A DNA stretch of 64,000 bases, taken from assembly GCF_014270105.1 (NCBI RefSeq), contig NZ_JACNMF010000005.1:62001-126000 (forward strand), written 5' to 3'. Below, one piece after another: positions 9,030-17,679 of the stretch. Each line of letters opens with the position of its first letter. Within the stretch, counting starts at the first letter, position 1. A program made the position numbers and the translations under genes. The DNA comes from Hyunsoonleella aquatilis (GTDB lineage: Bacteria; Bacteroidota; Bacteroidia; Flavobacteriales; Flavobacteriaceae). A model generated the notes under the pieces. That model was not told the origin of the DNA. It worked only from the letters and a program-made list of their open reading frames with translations, and ran no database searches.

Positions 9030-9929
9030 TTATTCCTTTGGATTTGCTTCTGAAGTATTTTGAATAATATGAATATCTCTTTGCGGAAATGGAATACTGA
9101 TATTATGTTCTCGAAAAAGCCTATCGATTTCAAAACGAATATCGCTCTTCGGAAAAACGGCTTGAAAACTATCATTTGTGGTAAACATCACCCTGAAATC
9201 CAAGGAACTTTCTCCAAAATCATCAAAAAAAACAGTCGGAGCGGGGTGCTTTAAAACCATGTCGTGCGATAATGCGGCCTGCAACAATAATTTTTTGACC
9301 AACTGAACATCACTTCCATACGCCACCCCAACAGAGACACCCTCCCGAGTGGTAGAACCATTTTGAGTCCAGTTGTATAAGCTATTTGTTAGATATAAAT
9401 GATGGGGTATAATAAGTACCCGATTATCTCGCGTTACTGCTCTGGTGGTGCGCAGTTTCACTTCCTCAACTCTACCGATTTTTCCATCTATTTCTATTAT
9501 ATCACCTACATGGATAGTCTGATCCAATAAGATTAAAACCCCAGCAATAATATCTTGAAAAAGAGTTTGAAGCGCCAGCCCAATTCCAATTAATAACGCC
9601 GCTGAGGCCGCGAATACCGCCGTCACATTAACCCCTACCGCATGAAGGGTGATCAGTAGTATGACCACATAGACCAACCATCTGAAATACCCAAATACAA
9701 CATTAAACTTAGTCTTATCCGCCTCGGGTAATTTCTTGGTAAGTATTCTAAAAATAAGCTTTAATAGTAAAGTAGTCAAGAATATTACAGTTATGATAAC
9801 CAGCACATCCTTGACAGAAATACTGATACCATCACTAAAATCATAATGTGCATTAAGTACAGTATTGATTTTCTCCCAAGCGGAACTGTCTGTAATCTTT
9901 TCTTCTATTTCTTTTAATTGAAAAGGCAT
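9030..9929 (-). CDS. Small-conductance mechanosensitive channel (MscS family)
   Basis: A 299-residue inner-membrane channel that would release solutes on osmotic downshock. There are three hydrophobic segments (about residues 45-65, 85-105, 110-135), the last being the Gly/Ala-rich pore helix (AVFAASAALLIGIGLALQTL). It is followed by the beta-domain signature (GVLILLDQTIHVGDIIEIDGKIGRV) and the conserved ELR-type TTRAVTRDNRVLIIPH segment. Length is that of a minimal MscS. Gaps to neighbours on either side are a single base, so translation is probably coupled with the ABC permease and the barrel protein. Confidence 0.93.
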   Translation of the reverse strand: MPFQLKEIEEKITDSSAWEKINTVLNAHYDFSDGISISVKDVLVIITVIFLTTLLLKLIFRILTKKLPEADKTKFNVVFGYFRWLVYVVILLITLHAVGVNVTAVFAASAALLIGIGLALQTLFQDIIAGVLILLDQTIHVGDIIEIDGKIGRVEEVKLRTTRAVTRDNRVLIIPHHLYLTNSLYNWTQNGSTTREGVSVGVAYGSDVQLVKKLLLQAALSHDMVLKHPAPTVFFDDFGESSLDFRVMFTTNDSFQAVFPKSDIRFEIDRLFREHNISIPFPQRDIHIIQNTSEANPKE

Positions 9930-9930
9930 A

Positions 9931-11244
9931 TCAATATTTTATCCATTTCATTAACTCTTTATAACTTGGTTTCTTGCCATACATCAATATGCCTACCCTA
10001 TAAATTTTGGCCGCAAACCACACCGTGAACATAAACGTACCGATCAACAACGCCAACGAAAGCAACTGTTGCCAGACTGGCACACCAAAGGGGATTCGCA
10101 TTAGCATTACTACCGAGGAGGTAAAAGGTATAAACGAAAACACCGTGGACACCGTACCGTGCGGATCCTCAATTACCGTAAATATACCAATATAAACGGC
10201 TAAAATTAAAGGCATAATGATGGGCATCATAAACTGCTGCGTGTCTGTTTCATTGTCCACGGCAGCACCAATAGCCGCATACAACGAACTGTATAACAGG
10301 TACCCGCCAATAAAAAATAGCACAAATGCGATGATCAAATTGGCCAATGGCAAGTTAAAAAAGGCTGCCATTCCCTCCTGAATATGCGCATTGATCTCAG
10401 GATTTTCTAAAGTTTGTTCCAGCATCGCTTGTTGCGGGGTGCGCATTTGGGTCATGTCAATATCAAAAATGATGGAGACGATAACCAGTAAAATACTCCC
10501 AAGAAAAATCCAAATACCAAATTGGGTCAGCCCTGCCAAAGAGGTGCCAATAATTTTCCCTAACATCAACTGGACCGGTTTTACCGAGGAAATTATGACC
10601 TCGATAATACGGCTCGTTTTCTCCTCTATGACACTACGCATAATCATATTACCATATATAATGATGAACATGAAGAGTAAATACCCCGCAGCGCCACCAA
10701 AACCCAACTTTAAATAACTATCTAATTTTGAAGAAGTTTCGCCAGCAAAGGTTTCTTGGTTGATATCCACCCACACCTTCGAGGCTTCAATTTGAGCCAC
10801 ATCTAAATTGGCGTTTTTACGATTTATATCTGTGAGATGCCTCCCTAAAATGCGTTCCAAATTTGAAATCACCGTCAAGGACGGTGATTCCTCGGAATAA
10901 AATTTTACGCTTTGTGAAATTTTTTCAATCGATGACTCATTCTGAATATGCAACAACCCATAGGAAGAAGCCTCAGCCACCAAATCCTTGGCATCTTTTA
11001 AAGACATTTGTTCTAATGGAGTAAATTTAGTTTGCTCAGTATCCTTAAAAACATCAGAGACCATTCCCGATTCGTCCAAAACCATAATACTGCGTATCTT
11101 GTCATTATTCAATTGAGACAAATAGGCGACTACTGTGATCAGGGCAATCATAATCACTGGACTTAAAATGGTCATAATAATGAACGACCTGTTCTTTACT
11201 TTGGAGAGATATTCCCGCTTTATGATAAGTGGTAAGTGGTTCAT
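9931..11244 (-). CDS. ABC-2 type transporter permease (NatB/YhaP-like)
   Basis: A 437-residue membrane protein with the ABC-2 architecture: an N-terminal transmembrane helix (residues about 20-42, SFIIMTILSPVIMIALITVV), a large extracytoplasmic domain (about 45-175), then five further membrane segments in the C-terminal half. The N-terminal IIKREYLSKVKNRSF wording is typical of NatB-like export permeases. Its start overlaps the ATPase gene stop by 4 bases, so the two form one exporter. Substrate is not deducible; NatAB-type systems are linked to sodium export but that is only family knowledge. Confidence 0.88.
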   Translation of the reverse strand: MNHLPLIIKREYLSKVKNRSFIIMTILSPVIMIALITVVAYLSQLNNDKIRSIMVLDESGMVSDVFKDTEQTKFTPLEQMSLKDAKDLVAEASSYGLLHIQNESSIEKISQSVKFYSEESPSLTVISNLERILGRHLTDINRKNANLDVAQIEASKVWVDINQETFAGETSSKLDSYLKLGFGGAAGYLLFMFIIIYGNMIMRSVIEEKTSRIIEVIISSVKPVQLMLGKIIGTSLAGLTQFGIWIFLGSILLVIVSIIFDIDMTQMRTPQQAMLEQTLENPEINAHIQEGMAAFFNLPLANLIIAFVLFFIGGYLLYSSLYAAIGAAVDNETDTQQFMMPIIMPLILAVYIGIFTVIEDPHGTVSTVFSFIPFTSSVVMLMRIPFGVPVWQQLLSLALLIGTFMFTVWFAAKIYRVGILMYGKKPSYKELMKWIKY

Positions 11245-12173
11245 AGGTTATTTTGGGTTACCGTTTGAATAAAAATATCGTTGACACTCGGAATTCGCTC
11301 CACGAAATGAGACACCTCCCCTTTTGATGTTAGATACTTCAATAAATCGTTGGGGGTTTGATTTCCGTTGAGTTTAATATTCAATTTTAACACATCATCC
11401 AGGCTTTTAAAATGTGCAGGAGCAGTTTCAAATTGCTTCCCCAAATGTTGATGCAATGCTTCTGGATCTGAGTTTTTGACACCTATCTCATATATATTGG
11501 CCTTATAACTGCGTTTAACATCCAATATCTTGCCATCCAATATCTTGTTTGATTTGTGAATGAGAGCGATATCATCGCACAGCTCCTCTACCGACTCCAT
11601 CCGGTGAGTGGAAAAAATTACCGTGGCACCATTGTTCCGCAGGTTCAAAATTTCATCCTTGATCAAATTGGCATTTATGGGGTCAAAACCCGAAAATGGC
11701 TCGTCAAAAATCAAAAGTTTAGGTTGGTGCAATACAGTAACTACAAATTGTATTTTTTGTGCCATCCCTTTGGAAAGTTCTTGAATTTTTTTATTCCACC
11801 AATCTCCGATCTCCAATCGGTCGAACCAGTACTTCAAGCGTTCTTTTGCTTCGGTTTTGCTCAAGCCCTTCAGTTGTGCTAGATACAAGGCCTGCTCCCC
11901 AACCTTCATGGACTTGTACAAGCCTCTTTCTTCTGGTAGATAGCCAATATCCTTTACATGGGAGGCCTTTAATGGCTCTCCATCTAAAAAGACAGAGCCT
12001 GAATCCGGTATAGTAATCTGATTGATGATTCTAATCAAGGTCGTCTTTCCGGCACCATTTGGGCCCAAAAGGCCATAAATACTGCCTTTGGGAACAGAAA
12101 TAGACACGTTGTTGAGTGCAGTAAAACCTCCAAATTTTTTACTAACACCATTAACTTCCAATAGGTTATTCAT
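11241..12173 (-). CDS. ABC transporter ATP-binding protein (NatA-like)
   Basis: A 310-residue ATPase partner of the overlapping permease. It contains Walker A GLLGPNGAGKTT (about residue 35), the Q-loop, signature ELSKGMAQKIQ (about residue 135), Walker B LLIFDEPFSGFDP and the switch histidine in FSTHRMESVEELCD. A C-terminal extension of about 85 residues resembles the DUF4162 region of NatA-like proteins. It heads a minus-strand run of five genes with spacing between -4 and +4 bases, so the exporter, channel, outer-membrane protein and response regulator are almost certainly one transcript. Confidence 0.93.
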   Translation of the reverse strand: MNNLLEVNGVSKKFGGFTALNNVSISVPKGSIYGLLGPNGAGKTTLIRIINQITIPDSGSVFLDGEPLKASHVKDIGYLPEERGLYKSMKVGEQALYLAQLKGLSKTEAKERLKYWFDRLEIGDWWNKKIQELSKGMAQKIQFVVTVLHQPKLLIFDEPFSGFDPINANLIKDEILNLRNNGATVIFSTHRMESVEELCDDIALIHKSNKILDGKILDVKRSYKANIYEIGVKNSDPEALHQHLGKQFETAPAHFKSLDDVLKLNIKLNGNQTPNDLLKYLTSKGEVSHFVERIPSVNDIFIQTVTQNNL

Positions 12174-12309
12174 TCATCGTTTTTTGTTAAGCGGATGTAA
12201 AGATATTAAATGTTGGTGAGTCAAATAAGGCTAATAGCTTCAAAAAATAAACGCAAAACTGCAAAAGAATTCGGGCACCTGTTCAATCAGAACACTCCCA
12301 AAAACAAAA

Positions 12310-12337
12310 CCCACCCTCAATCGAAATTAAGGATGGG
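12310..12337 (-). terminator. Probable terminator downstream of dnaJ
   Basis: On the minus strand CCCATCCT pairs with AGGGTGGG (one U-G wobble) around a 12-base loop and runs into TTTTGTTTTT. A second imperfect dyad, ATTATC-A-CTAAT with ATTAG-C-GATAAT, lies at 12363-12390 nearer the dnaJ stop. The 330-base gap 12174-12503 holds no other recognisable feature. Confidence 0.7.
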
Positions 12338-12503
12338 AAAAAAATTGCTATGAAAAAGAAAAATTATCACTAATGTTAATTAGCGATAATCAAATATAGT
12401 TTTTTTTTCTCAACTAATAGCAAAACTATTAAGATAAGTTATTTTATGCACGAAAATTTATTTGAAATAAAGAAATTTCAGAATTCTTTTACATTATTCT
12501 CAG

Positions 12504-13619
12504 CTATGAAAACATATCCTTCACTTTTTCAAAAAAGGATTTATCCGAGCTTTCCGGTTTTGGCGAAAAGTGGTCGTCTTCCAGCATATTTTCGAAAAAT
12601 TCACGTTGTTGCTTATTTAAAGTCTTTGGCGTCCAAACGTTAACGTGGACCAACAAATCTCCCTTGCCATAGCCGTTGATACTTGGAATACCTTTGCCTC
12701 GCAAACGCAGTATTTTTCCTGATTGAACACCAGCTTCCACCTTAATCCGAACCTTACCGGTTACGGTATCAATCTCTTTTGAAGTCCCCAAAACGGCCTC
12801 TGGAAAACTTACATATAAATCATAATGCAGATTATCACCTTCGCGCTGTAGGGCCTCATGGTCCAATTCCTCAATGGCTACCAATAAATCGCCAGAAATG
12901 CCATTGCCGGGGGCTTCATTTCCTTTACCCGTGACTTTCAATTGCATGCCATCAACAACGCCTGCTGGAATCTTGATGGAAACTGTTTCCTCAGCCACCT
13001 TTAAGCCCTGACCGTCAGCATCAGCCGGTTTTTTATCTATGGTCTGTCCTGCACCACCACAAACATTACATGGTGCTGAAGTTTGCATGCGCCCCAGAAT
13101 AGTATTGGTAATGCGGGTAACCTGCCCCGTTCCATTACATGTAGAACAGGTTTTGTAGGTAGTTCCCGGTGCCTGGACTTTGCGTTTTACTTTAATTTTC
13201 TTTTCCACGCCATTGGCAATTTCCTCCAAGGTCAATTTAACCCGGATACGAAGATTGCTCCCCTTCATACGGCGTTGGCCTCCGCCTCCACCGAAACCGG
13301 AAAATCCACCACCAAAAGCACCCCCAAAAATATCACCAAACTGGCTGAAGATATCATCCATATTCATACCTCCACCACCAAAACCGCCTGCTCCATCAAA
13401 CGCTTGGTGTCCAAATTGGTCGTATCGTGCTTTTTTATCAGGGTCACTCAAGACCTCATAAGCCTCTGCCGCCTCCTTAAATTTTGCCTCAGCCTCCTTA
13501 TTGTCTGGATTTTTGTCCGGGTGAAACTCGATAGCTTTTTTCCTGTAAGCTTTCTTTATTTCACCAGCACTCGCACCCTTGCCAACTCCTAATACCTCGT
13601 AATAATCTCTTTTTGCCAT
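12504..13619 (-). CDS. dnaJ: Molecular chaperone DnaJ
   Basis: Co-chaperone that delivers clients to DnaK and stimulates its ATPase. The 371-residue protein has a J domain (residues 1-70, HPD in [11 protein letters not shown]), a Gly/Phe-rich linker (about 75-112, [16 protein letters not shown]), a zinc-binding region and C-terminal substrate domains. Only two CxxCxGxG repeats are present (CSTCNGTG and CNVCGGAG, about residues 155-190) instead of the four of E. coli DnaJ, so probably one zinc site. I believe this is shared by flavobacterial DnaJ proteins. It follows grpE by 9 bases on the same strand. dnaK is not in the window. Confidence 0.96.
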   Translation of the reverse strand: MAKRDYYEVLGVGKGASAGEIKKAYRKKAIEFHPDKNPDNKEAEAKFKEAAEAYEVLSDPDKKARYDQFGHQAFDGAGGFGGGGMNMDDIFSQFGDIFGGAFGGGFSGFGGGGGQRRMKGSNLRIRVKLTLEEIANGVEKKIKVKRKVQAPGTTYKTCSTCNGTGQVTRITNTILGRMQTSAPCNVCGGAGQTIDKKPADADGQGLKVAEETVSIKIPAGVVDGMQLKVTGKGNEAPGNGISGDLLVAIEELDHEALQREGDNLHYDLYVSFPEAVLGTSKEIDTVTGKVRIKVEAGVQSGKILRLRGKGIPSINGYGKGDLLVHVNVWTPKTLNKQQREFFENMLEDDHFSPKPESSDKSFFEKVKDMFS

Positions 13620-13628
13620 GATATTTTC

Positions 13629-14195
13629 TTATAAGCCTATTACCACTTTTGGATAACGGATAATTTTTTCGCCCAGCGTGTACCCTTTTTCAATAACGTC
13701 AATAATGTTGCCCTTCAAACCATCAGATGGTGCTGGAATTTGTGTGACAGCCTCGTGAATATCGGCATCAAAAGTATCCCCTTTTTCAATAGCGATGGCC
13801 TTCAGTCCTTTTTGTTCCAAAGTGGACAACAATTTTTTATAAATAAGCAATACGCCCTTTCTTAATTCCTCGGCCTCTTTGTCTTCTTCAATATGCGTTA
13901 GTGCGCGCTCAAAATCATCCAATACCGGCAACAAAGTTTTCATCACATCCTCACTTGCAGTAGCAAACAACTCCACACGCTCTCGAGATGTACGCTTTCT
14001 GTAGTTTTCAAACTCTGCAAAAAGCCTTAAATACTTATCTTTTTCCCGTTTAAGCTCGGCTTCCAACTTCTGTTCCGCAGTCAGTTCTTCCTTTTCGGAA
14101 GAGTTTTGCTCCTGCTCCTCAACTGCTACCGCTTCGTTTTCCAAGCCATTAACCTGCTCCTTTTCAATATCTTTTGCTTTACTCTTTTTAGCCAT
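13629..14195 (-). CDS. grpE: Nucleotide exchange factor GrpE
   Basis: Releases ADP from DnaK. The 188-residue protein has a long charged coiled-coil N-terminus (about residues 15-75, rich in Glu and Lys), the LRLFAEFENYRKRTSRE segment and the C-terminal beta domain with HEAVTQIPAP and GYTLGEKIIRYPKVVIG, all diagnostic of GrpE. It is the first gene of a grpE-dnaJ pair. A minus-strand -7-like element lies 36 bases upstream of the start. No CIRCE-type inverted repeat is visible in the short upstream region. Confidence 0.96.
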   Translation of the reverse strand: MAKKSKAKDIEKEQVNGLENEAVAVEEQEQNSSEKEELTAEQKLEAELKREKDKYLRLFAEFENYRKRTSRERVELFATASEDVMKTLLPVLDDFERALTHIEEDKEAEELRKGVLLIYKKLLSTLEQKGLKAIAIEKGDTFDADIHEAVTQIPAPSDGLKGNIIDVIEKGYTLGEKIIRYPKVVIGL

Positions 14196-14230
14196 GATGT
14201 ATCATTTTAATACTACTCTATTTCGGTTGG

Positions 14231-14238
14231 CAAAAGTA
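14231..14238 (-). promoter_or_regulatory. Candidate -7 element for grpE-dnaJ
   Basis: Minus strand TACTTTTG matches the Bacteroidota -7 consensus TAnnTTTG. No good -33 TTTG is found at the usual distance, so confidence is limited. Confidence 0.4.
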
Positions 14239-14325
14239 CTGCCATTATTGCTAAAATGCCATATTGTCATCAAAAAAAATCACGTATTTTGTTTAATTTT
14301 TATTTTCATTTGTGAAACAAATTAT

Positions 14326-14333
14326 TAGATTTG
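14326..14333 (+). promoter_or_regulatory. Candidate -7 element for the YceI lipoprotein
   Basis: TAGATTTG matches TAnnTTTG exactly. Transcription would begin near 14340, which places the ATG at 14335 out of the message and supports the start at 14362. The -33 region is only T-rich. Confidence 0.5.
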
Positions 14334-14361
14334 CATGTCTAACACTAAAAAACACTACAAA

Positions 14362-15018
14362 ATGAAAAAGAATTTTCTAAATCTTCTTGGAATTTGCGCT
14401 ATTGCCCTTGTGGTAGTGGGTTGTAAAAATAAAGCTAAAGAAGCAGAGACATCGGATGCGGAAACAGTTGCCGAAGCTAAGGTTGAGGCTACAAAATACG
14501 TGGCGGATATCGATTCGTCAACTATAGAATGGAAAGGCTTCAAGCCAACTGGAACTCATAACGGCACAATTAAATTGGACTCTGGAGTACTGAAGGTAAA
14601 TGAAGGGGCTATTGAAAGCGGATCGTTCCTTGTAAACATGAACTCCATTACCGTTTTGGATATGCCAGCAGATGACAAAATGAACTCGAAGCTTACAGGA
14701 CACCTTAAGAGTGCAGACTTTTTTGATGCTGAAAATCATCCTAATGCCGCATTTGAAGTTACTGGAATTGAAGAATCTGAAGGCAAAACTATGCTTTCCG
14801 GAAATTTAACCATAAAAGGGATCCAGCAAAATATTACTTTCCCGGTTTCAGTTTCCCAAAATGGAGATATGTTGACACTGACTAGCGAGAGTTTCACTAT
14901 CGACCGTTCAAAATGGGAGGTAAAATATGGGTCTAAATCCTTCTTCGACAACTTAGGTGATAAATTTATCAATGACGATATCGAGCTAAAAGTAAATCTT
15001 TCGGCTAAAAAAGCTTAA
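14362..15018 (+). CDS. YceI-family lipoprotein
   Basis: A 218-residue exported lipoprotein. The start at 14362 yields a lipoprotein signal (MKKNFLNLLGICAIALVVVG then Cys at about residue 21), whereas the in-frame ATG at 14335 would add nine polar residues and lies too close to the promoter. Residues about 50-215 are a YceI lipocalin-like beta barrel (STIEWKGFKPTGTHNGTI at its start, GNLTIKGIQQNITFPV in the middle, SFFDNLGDKFINDDIEL near the end). YceI proteins bind isoprenoid lipids; ligand here is unknown. It is monocistronic, followed directly by a strong terminator. Confidence 0.9.
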   Translation: MKKNFLNLLGICAIALVVVGCKNKAKEAETSDAETVAEAKVEATKYVADIDSSTIEWKGFKPTGTHNGTIKLDSGVLKVNEGAIESGSFLVNMNSITVLDMPADDKMNSKLTGHLKSADFFDAENHPNAAFEVTGIEESEGKTMLSGNLTIKGIQQNITFPVSVSQNGDMLTLTSESFTIDRSKWEVKYGSKSFFDNLGDKFINDDIELKVNLSAKKA

Positions 15019-15049
15019 TAGAGCGACTAACTCAAATTATTTATTGAAG

Positions 15050-15075
15050 CCACCCCATTTTGGGGTGGTTTTTTT
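15050..15075 (+). terminator. Rho-independent terminator after the YceI gene
   Basis: Perfect stem CCACCCCA / TGGGGTGG with a 3-base loop followed by seven T residues. Confidence 0.93.
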
Positions 15076-15099
15076 ATGAAAACTGACAAATGTAAGGCA

Positions 15100-15126
15100 T
15101 TGGGATTTTATTTCGTTTTAATTTTG
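15100..15126 (+). promoter_or_regulatory. Promoter of the carbonic anhydrase gene
   Basis: TTG at 15100-15102 and TAATTTTG at 15119-15126, spacing 16 bases, fit the Bacteroidota -33/-7 pattern. The start codon is 26 bases downstream. Confidence 0.6.
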
Positions 15127-15152
15127 TAGTCTAAACTAACAACTGCAAACCC

Positions 15153-15935
15153 ATGAAAGCAAAAATCGGTTTTATCTGCTTTGTCCAATTATTGTTACTG
15201 CTATCCTGCGTACAATACGATAAGGAAAAACACAAATCGCATTTGGCCAATGCACACTGGAGTTATTCTGGTGAAACCTCACCTGAAAACTGGGCTGAAA
15301 TTGAGAAAAATTCAGACTGCGATGGCAACCATCAATCCCCTATAAATATTATCCATCGAAGGGCTGACTCCATCCAGATGTCGGATGAGCTGAAAATTCT
15401 ATACTCCCCTAAAACACTTCTAAAAGAAGTTGAAAATAATGGACATTCCGTGCAGTTTGATTTTGAAGCTGGTGACTCCATTAATTATAAAAACGAGACT
15501 TATTATTTGAAGCAAATCCATTTTCACGAACCATCAGAGCATAAAATAAATGGGTTAATTTATCCAATTGAAATGCATTTGGTGCATATCAGTAAAACAG
15601 GAAGCATTACCGTTTTAGGATTATTGGGAGAAGAAGGCGAAGAAAGCCAACTGTTCGAATTCTTTGAAAGCTTTTTGCCTTTAAAAAATGGCGAAATAAA
15701 GGATATCCATCAAAAAATTGATCTTTCCGGATTGTTTTTAGAGAACAAACATTATTATTCCTATGGCGGTTCATTGACCACCCCTCCATGTAGCGAGGGT
15801 GTTAATTGGATTGTGTTTAAGGAGCCTATTGTTTTATCGGTGGAGGAGGTTATTAAATTGAGAAATAACATGCCCCTGAACAATTACAGGAATGAACAGC
15901 CCATAAATAACCGGTCAGTCAAATATTATTATTAG
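15153..15935 (+). CDS. Alpha-class carbonic anhydrase, lipoprotein
   Basis: Hydrates CO2 to bicarbonate outside the cytoplasm. The 260-residue protein has a lipoprotein signal (FVQLLLLLSC, Cys at about residue 19), then the alpha-CA fold: HWSYSGETSPENWAEI, CDGNHQSPINI, zinc ligands in QIHFHEPSEH and EMHLVH, the YSYGGSLTTPPCSEGVNWIV segment with the conserved Thr, and the C-terminal RNEQPINNR. The two cysteines (about residues 52 and 212) can form the usual disulfide. Length is normal. It is followed 9 bases later by a HAD phosphatase gene, probably co-transcribed. Confidence 0.94.
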   Translation: MKAKIGFICFVQLLLLLSCVQYDKEKHKSHLANAHWSYSGETSPENWAEIEKNSDCDGNHQSPINIIHRRADSIQMSDELKILYSPKTLLKEVENNGHSVQFDFEAGDSINYKNETYYLKQIHFHEPSEHKINGLIYPIEMHLVHISKTGSITVLGLLGEEGEESQLFEFFESFLPLKNGEIKDIHQKIDLSGLFLENKHYYSYGGSLTTPPCSEGVNWIVFKEPIVLSVEEVIKLRNNMPLNNYRNEQPINNRSVKYYY

Positions 15936-15944
15936 ATTTCACGG

Positions 15945-16586
15945 ATGAAGTATAAAGCAGTAATTTTTGACCTTGACGGCACGTTAGTAAATTCGATTTA
16001 CGATATAGCCGACGCCATGAACATGGTACTTGCAAAACGTAATTATGAAACCTTCGACTATGAGACTTACAAAACGTTTGTCGGTCACGGGGTACGGAGC
16101 TTAGTTGTCAAGGCAATTCCCGAAGCAGATGAACATCTTATTAAAGAATGCCTTCATGATATGATGACAATATACAGCAGGAACTGTACCCATAAAACAG
16201 TGACCTACGAAGGCACTCTGGAACTTTTGGACACTCTAAACTCCAATGGCATAAAGCTTAGTGTATTATCCAACAAGGAAGATTCTTTGACCAAAAAAGT
16301 AGCTTCAAGCCTTCTTCCCGGTTACGTTTCACCAACTATTGGATTAAAAGAAGAGCATTTAAAAAAGCCCAACCCCAAAGTCTTATTGGAAATCTGTAGC
16401 TCACTTGGGGTTACTCCCTCAGAAAGTATATATGTAGGGGATACTTCTGTTGACATTAAAGTAGCCAAAAACGCCAAAATGCTTGCCGTTGGTGTAAGCT
16501 GGGGGTTTAGGGCCAAAGAAGAGCTAATAGAAGCTGGTGCCGACTATATATTGGATTCCCCCGCCGATTTACTAAAAATCTTATAG
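15945..16586 (+). CDS. HAD-family hydrolase, phosphoglycolate phosphatase-like
   Basis: A 213-residue cytoplasmic phosphatase. Motif I FDLDGTLVNS (nucleophile Asp at about residue 9), motif II LSVLSNKED, motif III lysine in KKPNPK and motif IV YVGDTSVDIKVAKNA are all present, with a helical cap (about residues 15-80) of the Gph/PGP subfamily. True substrate could be phosphoglycolate or another small phosphomonoester. It is 9 bases after the carbonic anhydrase gene and converges on purC with a 5-base gap; no terminator is seen between the two. Confidence 0.88.
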   Translation: MKYKAVIFDLDGTLVNSIYDIADAMNMVLAKRNYETFDYETYKTFVGHGVRSLVVKAIPEADEHLIKECLHDMMTIYSRNCTHKTVTYEGTLELLDTLNSNGIKLSVLSNKEDSLTKKVASSLLPGYVSPTIGLKEEHLKKPNPKVLLEICSSLGVTPSESIYVGDTSVDIKVAKNAKMLAVGVSWGFRAKEELIEAGADYILDSPADLLKIL

Positions 16587-16591
16587 TTTTT

Positions 16592-17548
16592 CTATTTCAG
16601 AAAATCTAAAATGTTCCTTTCAATACGCTCTTGAATATTGGACACATCTGCTTTTACAAATTTTTCACCAGTAATGTTTTCGTATAGTTCGATATAGCGT
16701 TCGCTAACTGTTTCTATATACGCATCGCTCATAAAAGGCACGGTTTGCCCTTCCAAGCCTTGGAAGTTATTGGAAATCAACCATTGGCGCACAAACTCTT
16801 TCGATAGCTGTTTTTGTAGCTCACCCTTTGCCTGACGTTCTTCGTAACCTTCAGCGTAAAAATAGCGCGAAGAATCAGGCGTGTGGATTTCATCGATTAA
16901 AACGATTTTGCCGTCTTTGGTTTTCCCGAATTCATATTTCGTATCCACTAAAATTAAACCCCTAGAGGAGGCAATTTCCGAACCTCTTTGGAACAATTTG
17001 CGTGTATAATCTTCTAAAACCAAATAGTCTTCCTCCGAAACGATACCTCGTTTTAGAATATCCTTTCGTGAAATATCCTCGTCATGGTCGCCCTGCTCTG
17101 CTTTGGTGGCTGGTGTAATTATTGGCTCAGGGAATGCATCGTTTTCTCTCATACCATCAGGCATTGGCACCCCGCAGAGTAATCGCCTACCTGCTTTATA
17201 CTCCCGTGCCGCATGACCAGACATATAGCCTCGGATTACCATTTCCACCTTAAAAGGCTCACACAAATGCCCAACAGCTACGTTGGGGTCGGGGGTTGCG
17301 GTTAACCAATTTGGCACCAAATCTTCAGTAGCCGCCATCATTTTTGTCGCTATCTGGTTCAAGATTTGGCCTTTGTAGGGAATCCCTTTTGGCATTACCA
17401 CATCGAATGCCGAAAGGCGGTCCGTTGCAATCATGACCAGTTGCTCGTCATTAATGTTATAAACTTCCCGCACTTTTCCTTTATAGACGTTTTTTTGGCC
17501 TGGAAAATTAAAATTGGTATCGGTTAAGGTGTTGTTTTTTTCTGCCAC
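16592..17548 (-). CDS. purC: Phosphoribosylaminoimidazole-succinocarboxamide synthase
   Basis: Joins aspartate to CAIR with ATP hydrolysis in purine synthesis. The 318-residue protein is the long SAICAR-synthase form: [20 protein letters not shown] at about residue 23 and [15 protein letters not shown] after it, the [19 protein letters not shown] segment, [10 protein letters not shown] and the [13 protein letters not shown] motif. It is separate from the phoH gene by a 131-base gap containing a degenerate copy of a common flavobacterial repeat (CTTCGACTGCGTTTCGACTC at about 17588). No other purine genes are nearby. Confidence 0.96.
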   Translation of the reverse strand: MAEKNNTLTDTNFNFPGQKNVYKGKVREVYNINDEQLVMIATDRLSAFDVVMPKGIPYKGQILNQIATKMMAATEDLVPNWLTATPDPNVAVGHLCEPFKVEMVIRGYMSGHAAREYKAGRRLLCGVPMPDGMRENDAFPEPIITPATKAEQGDHDEDISRKDILKRGIVSEEDYLVLEDYTRKLFQRGSEIASSRGLILVDTKYEFGKTKDGKIVLIDEIHTPDSSRYFYAEGYEERQAKGELQKQLSKEFVRQWLISNNFQGLEGQTVPFMSDAYIETVSERYIELYENITGEKFVKADVSNIQERIERNILDFLK

Positions 17549-17679
17549 GAATTCGCGAATAATTTTATAATGATTTAATTTCAGATGCTTCGACTGCGTT
17601 TCGACTCCGCTCGACGACCATTCCCAGCTATAGCATCCGTTTATTTTTTTGCCCTACTGAAACTGCGACTGCAAACCTG

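Noticed and set aside
12446-12643. 65-codon plus-strand ORF overlapping the dnaJ 3' end
   Set aside because: Mostly antisense to dnaJ and starting in an AT-rich gap with terminator-like dyads.
13083-13592. 169-codon ORF antisense to dnaJ
   Set aside because: A shadow of dnaJ; no independent family features.
17585-17625. GC-rich CTTCGACTGCGTTTCGACTC segment upstream of purC, considered as a riboswitch or regulatory site
   Set aside because: It resembles a common flavobacterial intergenic repeat and has no purine-riboswitch-like structure.
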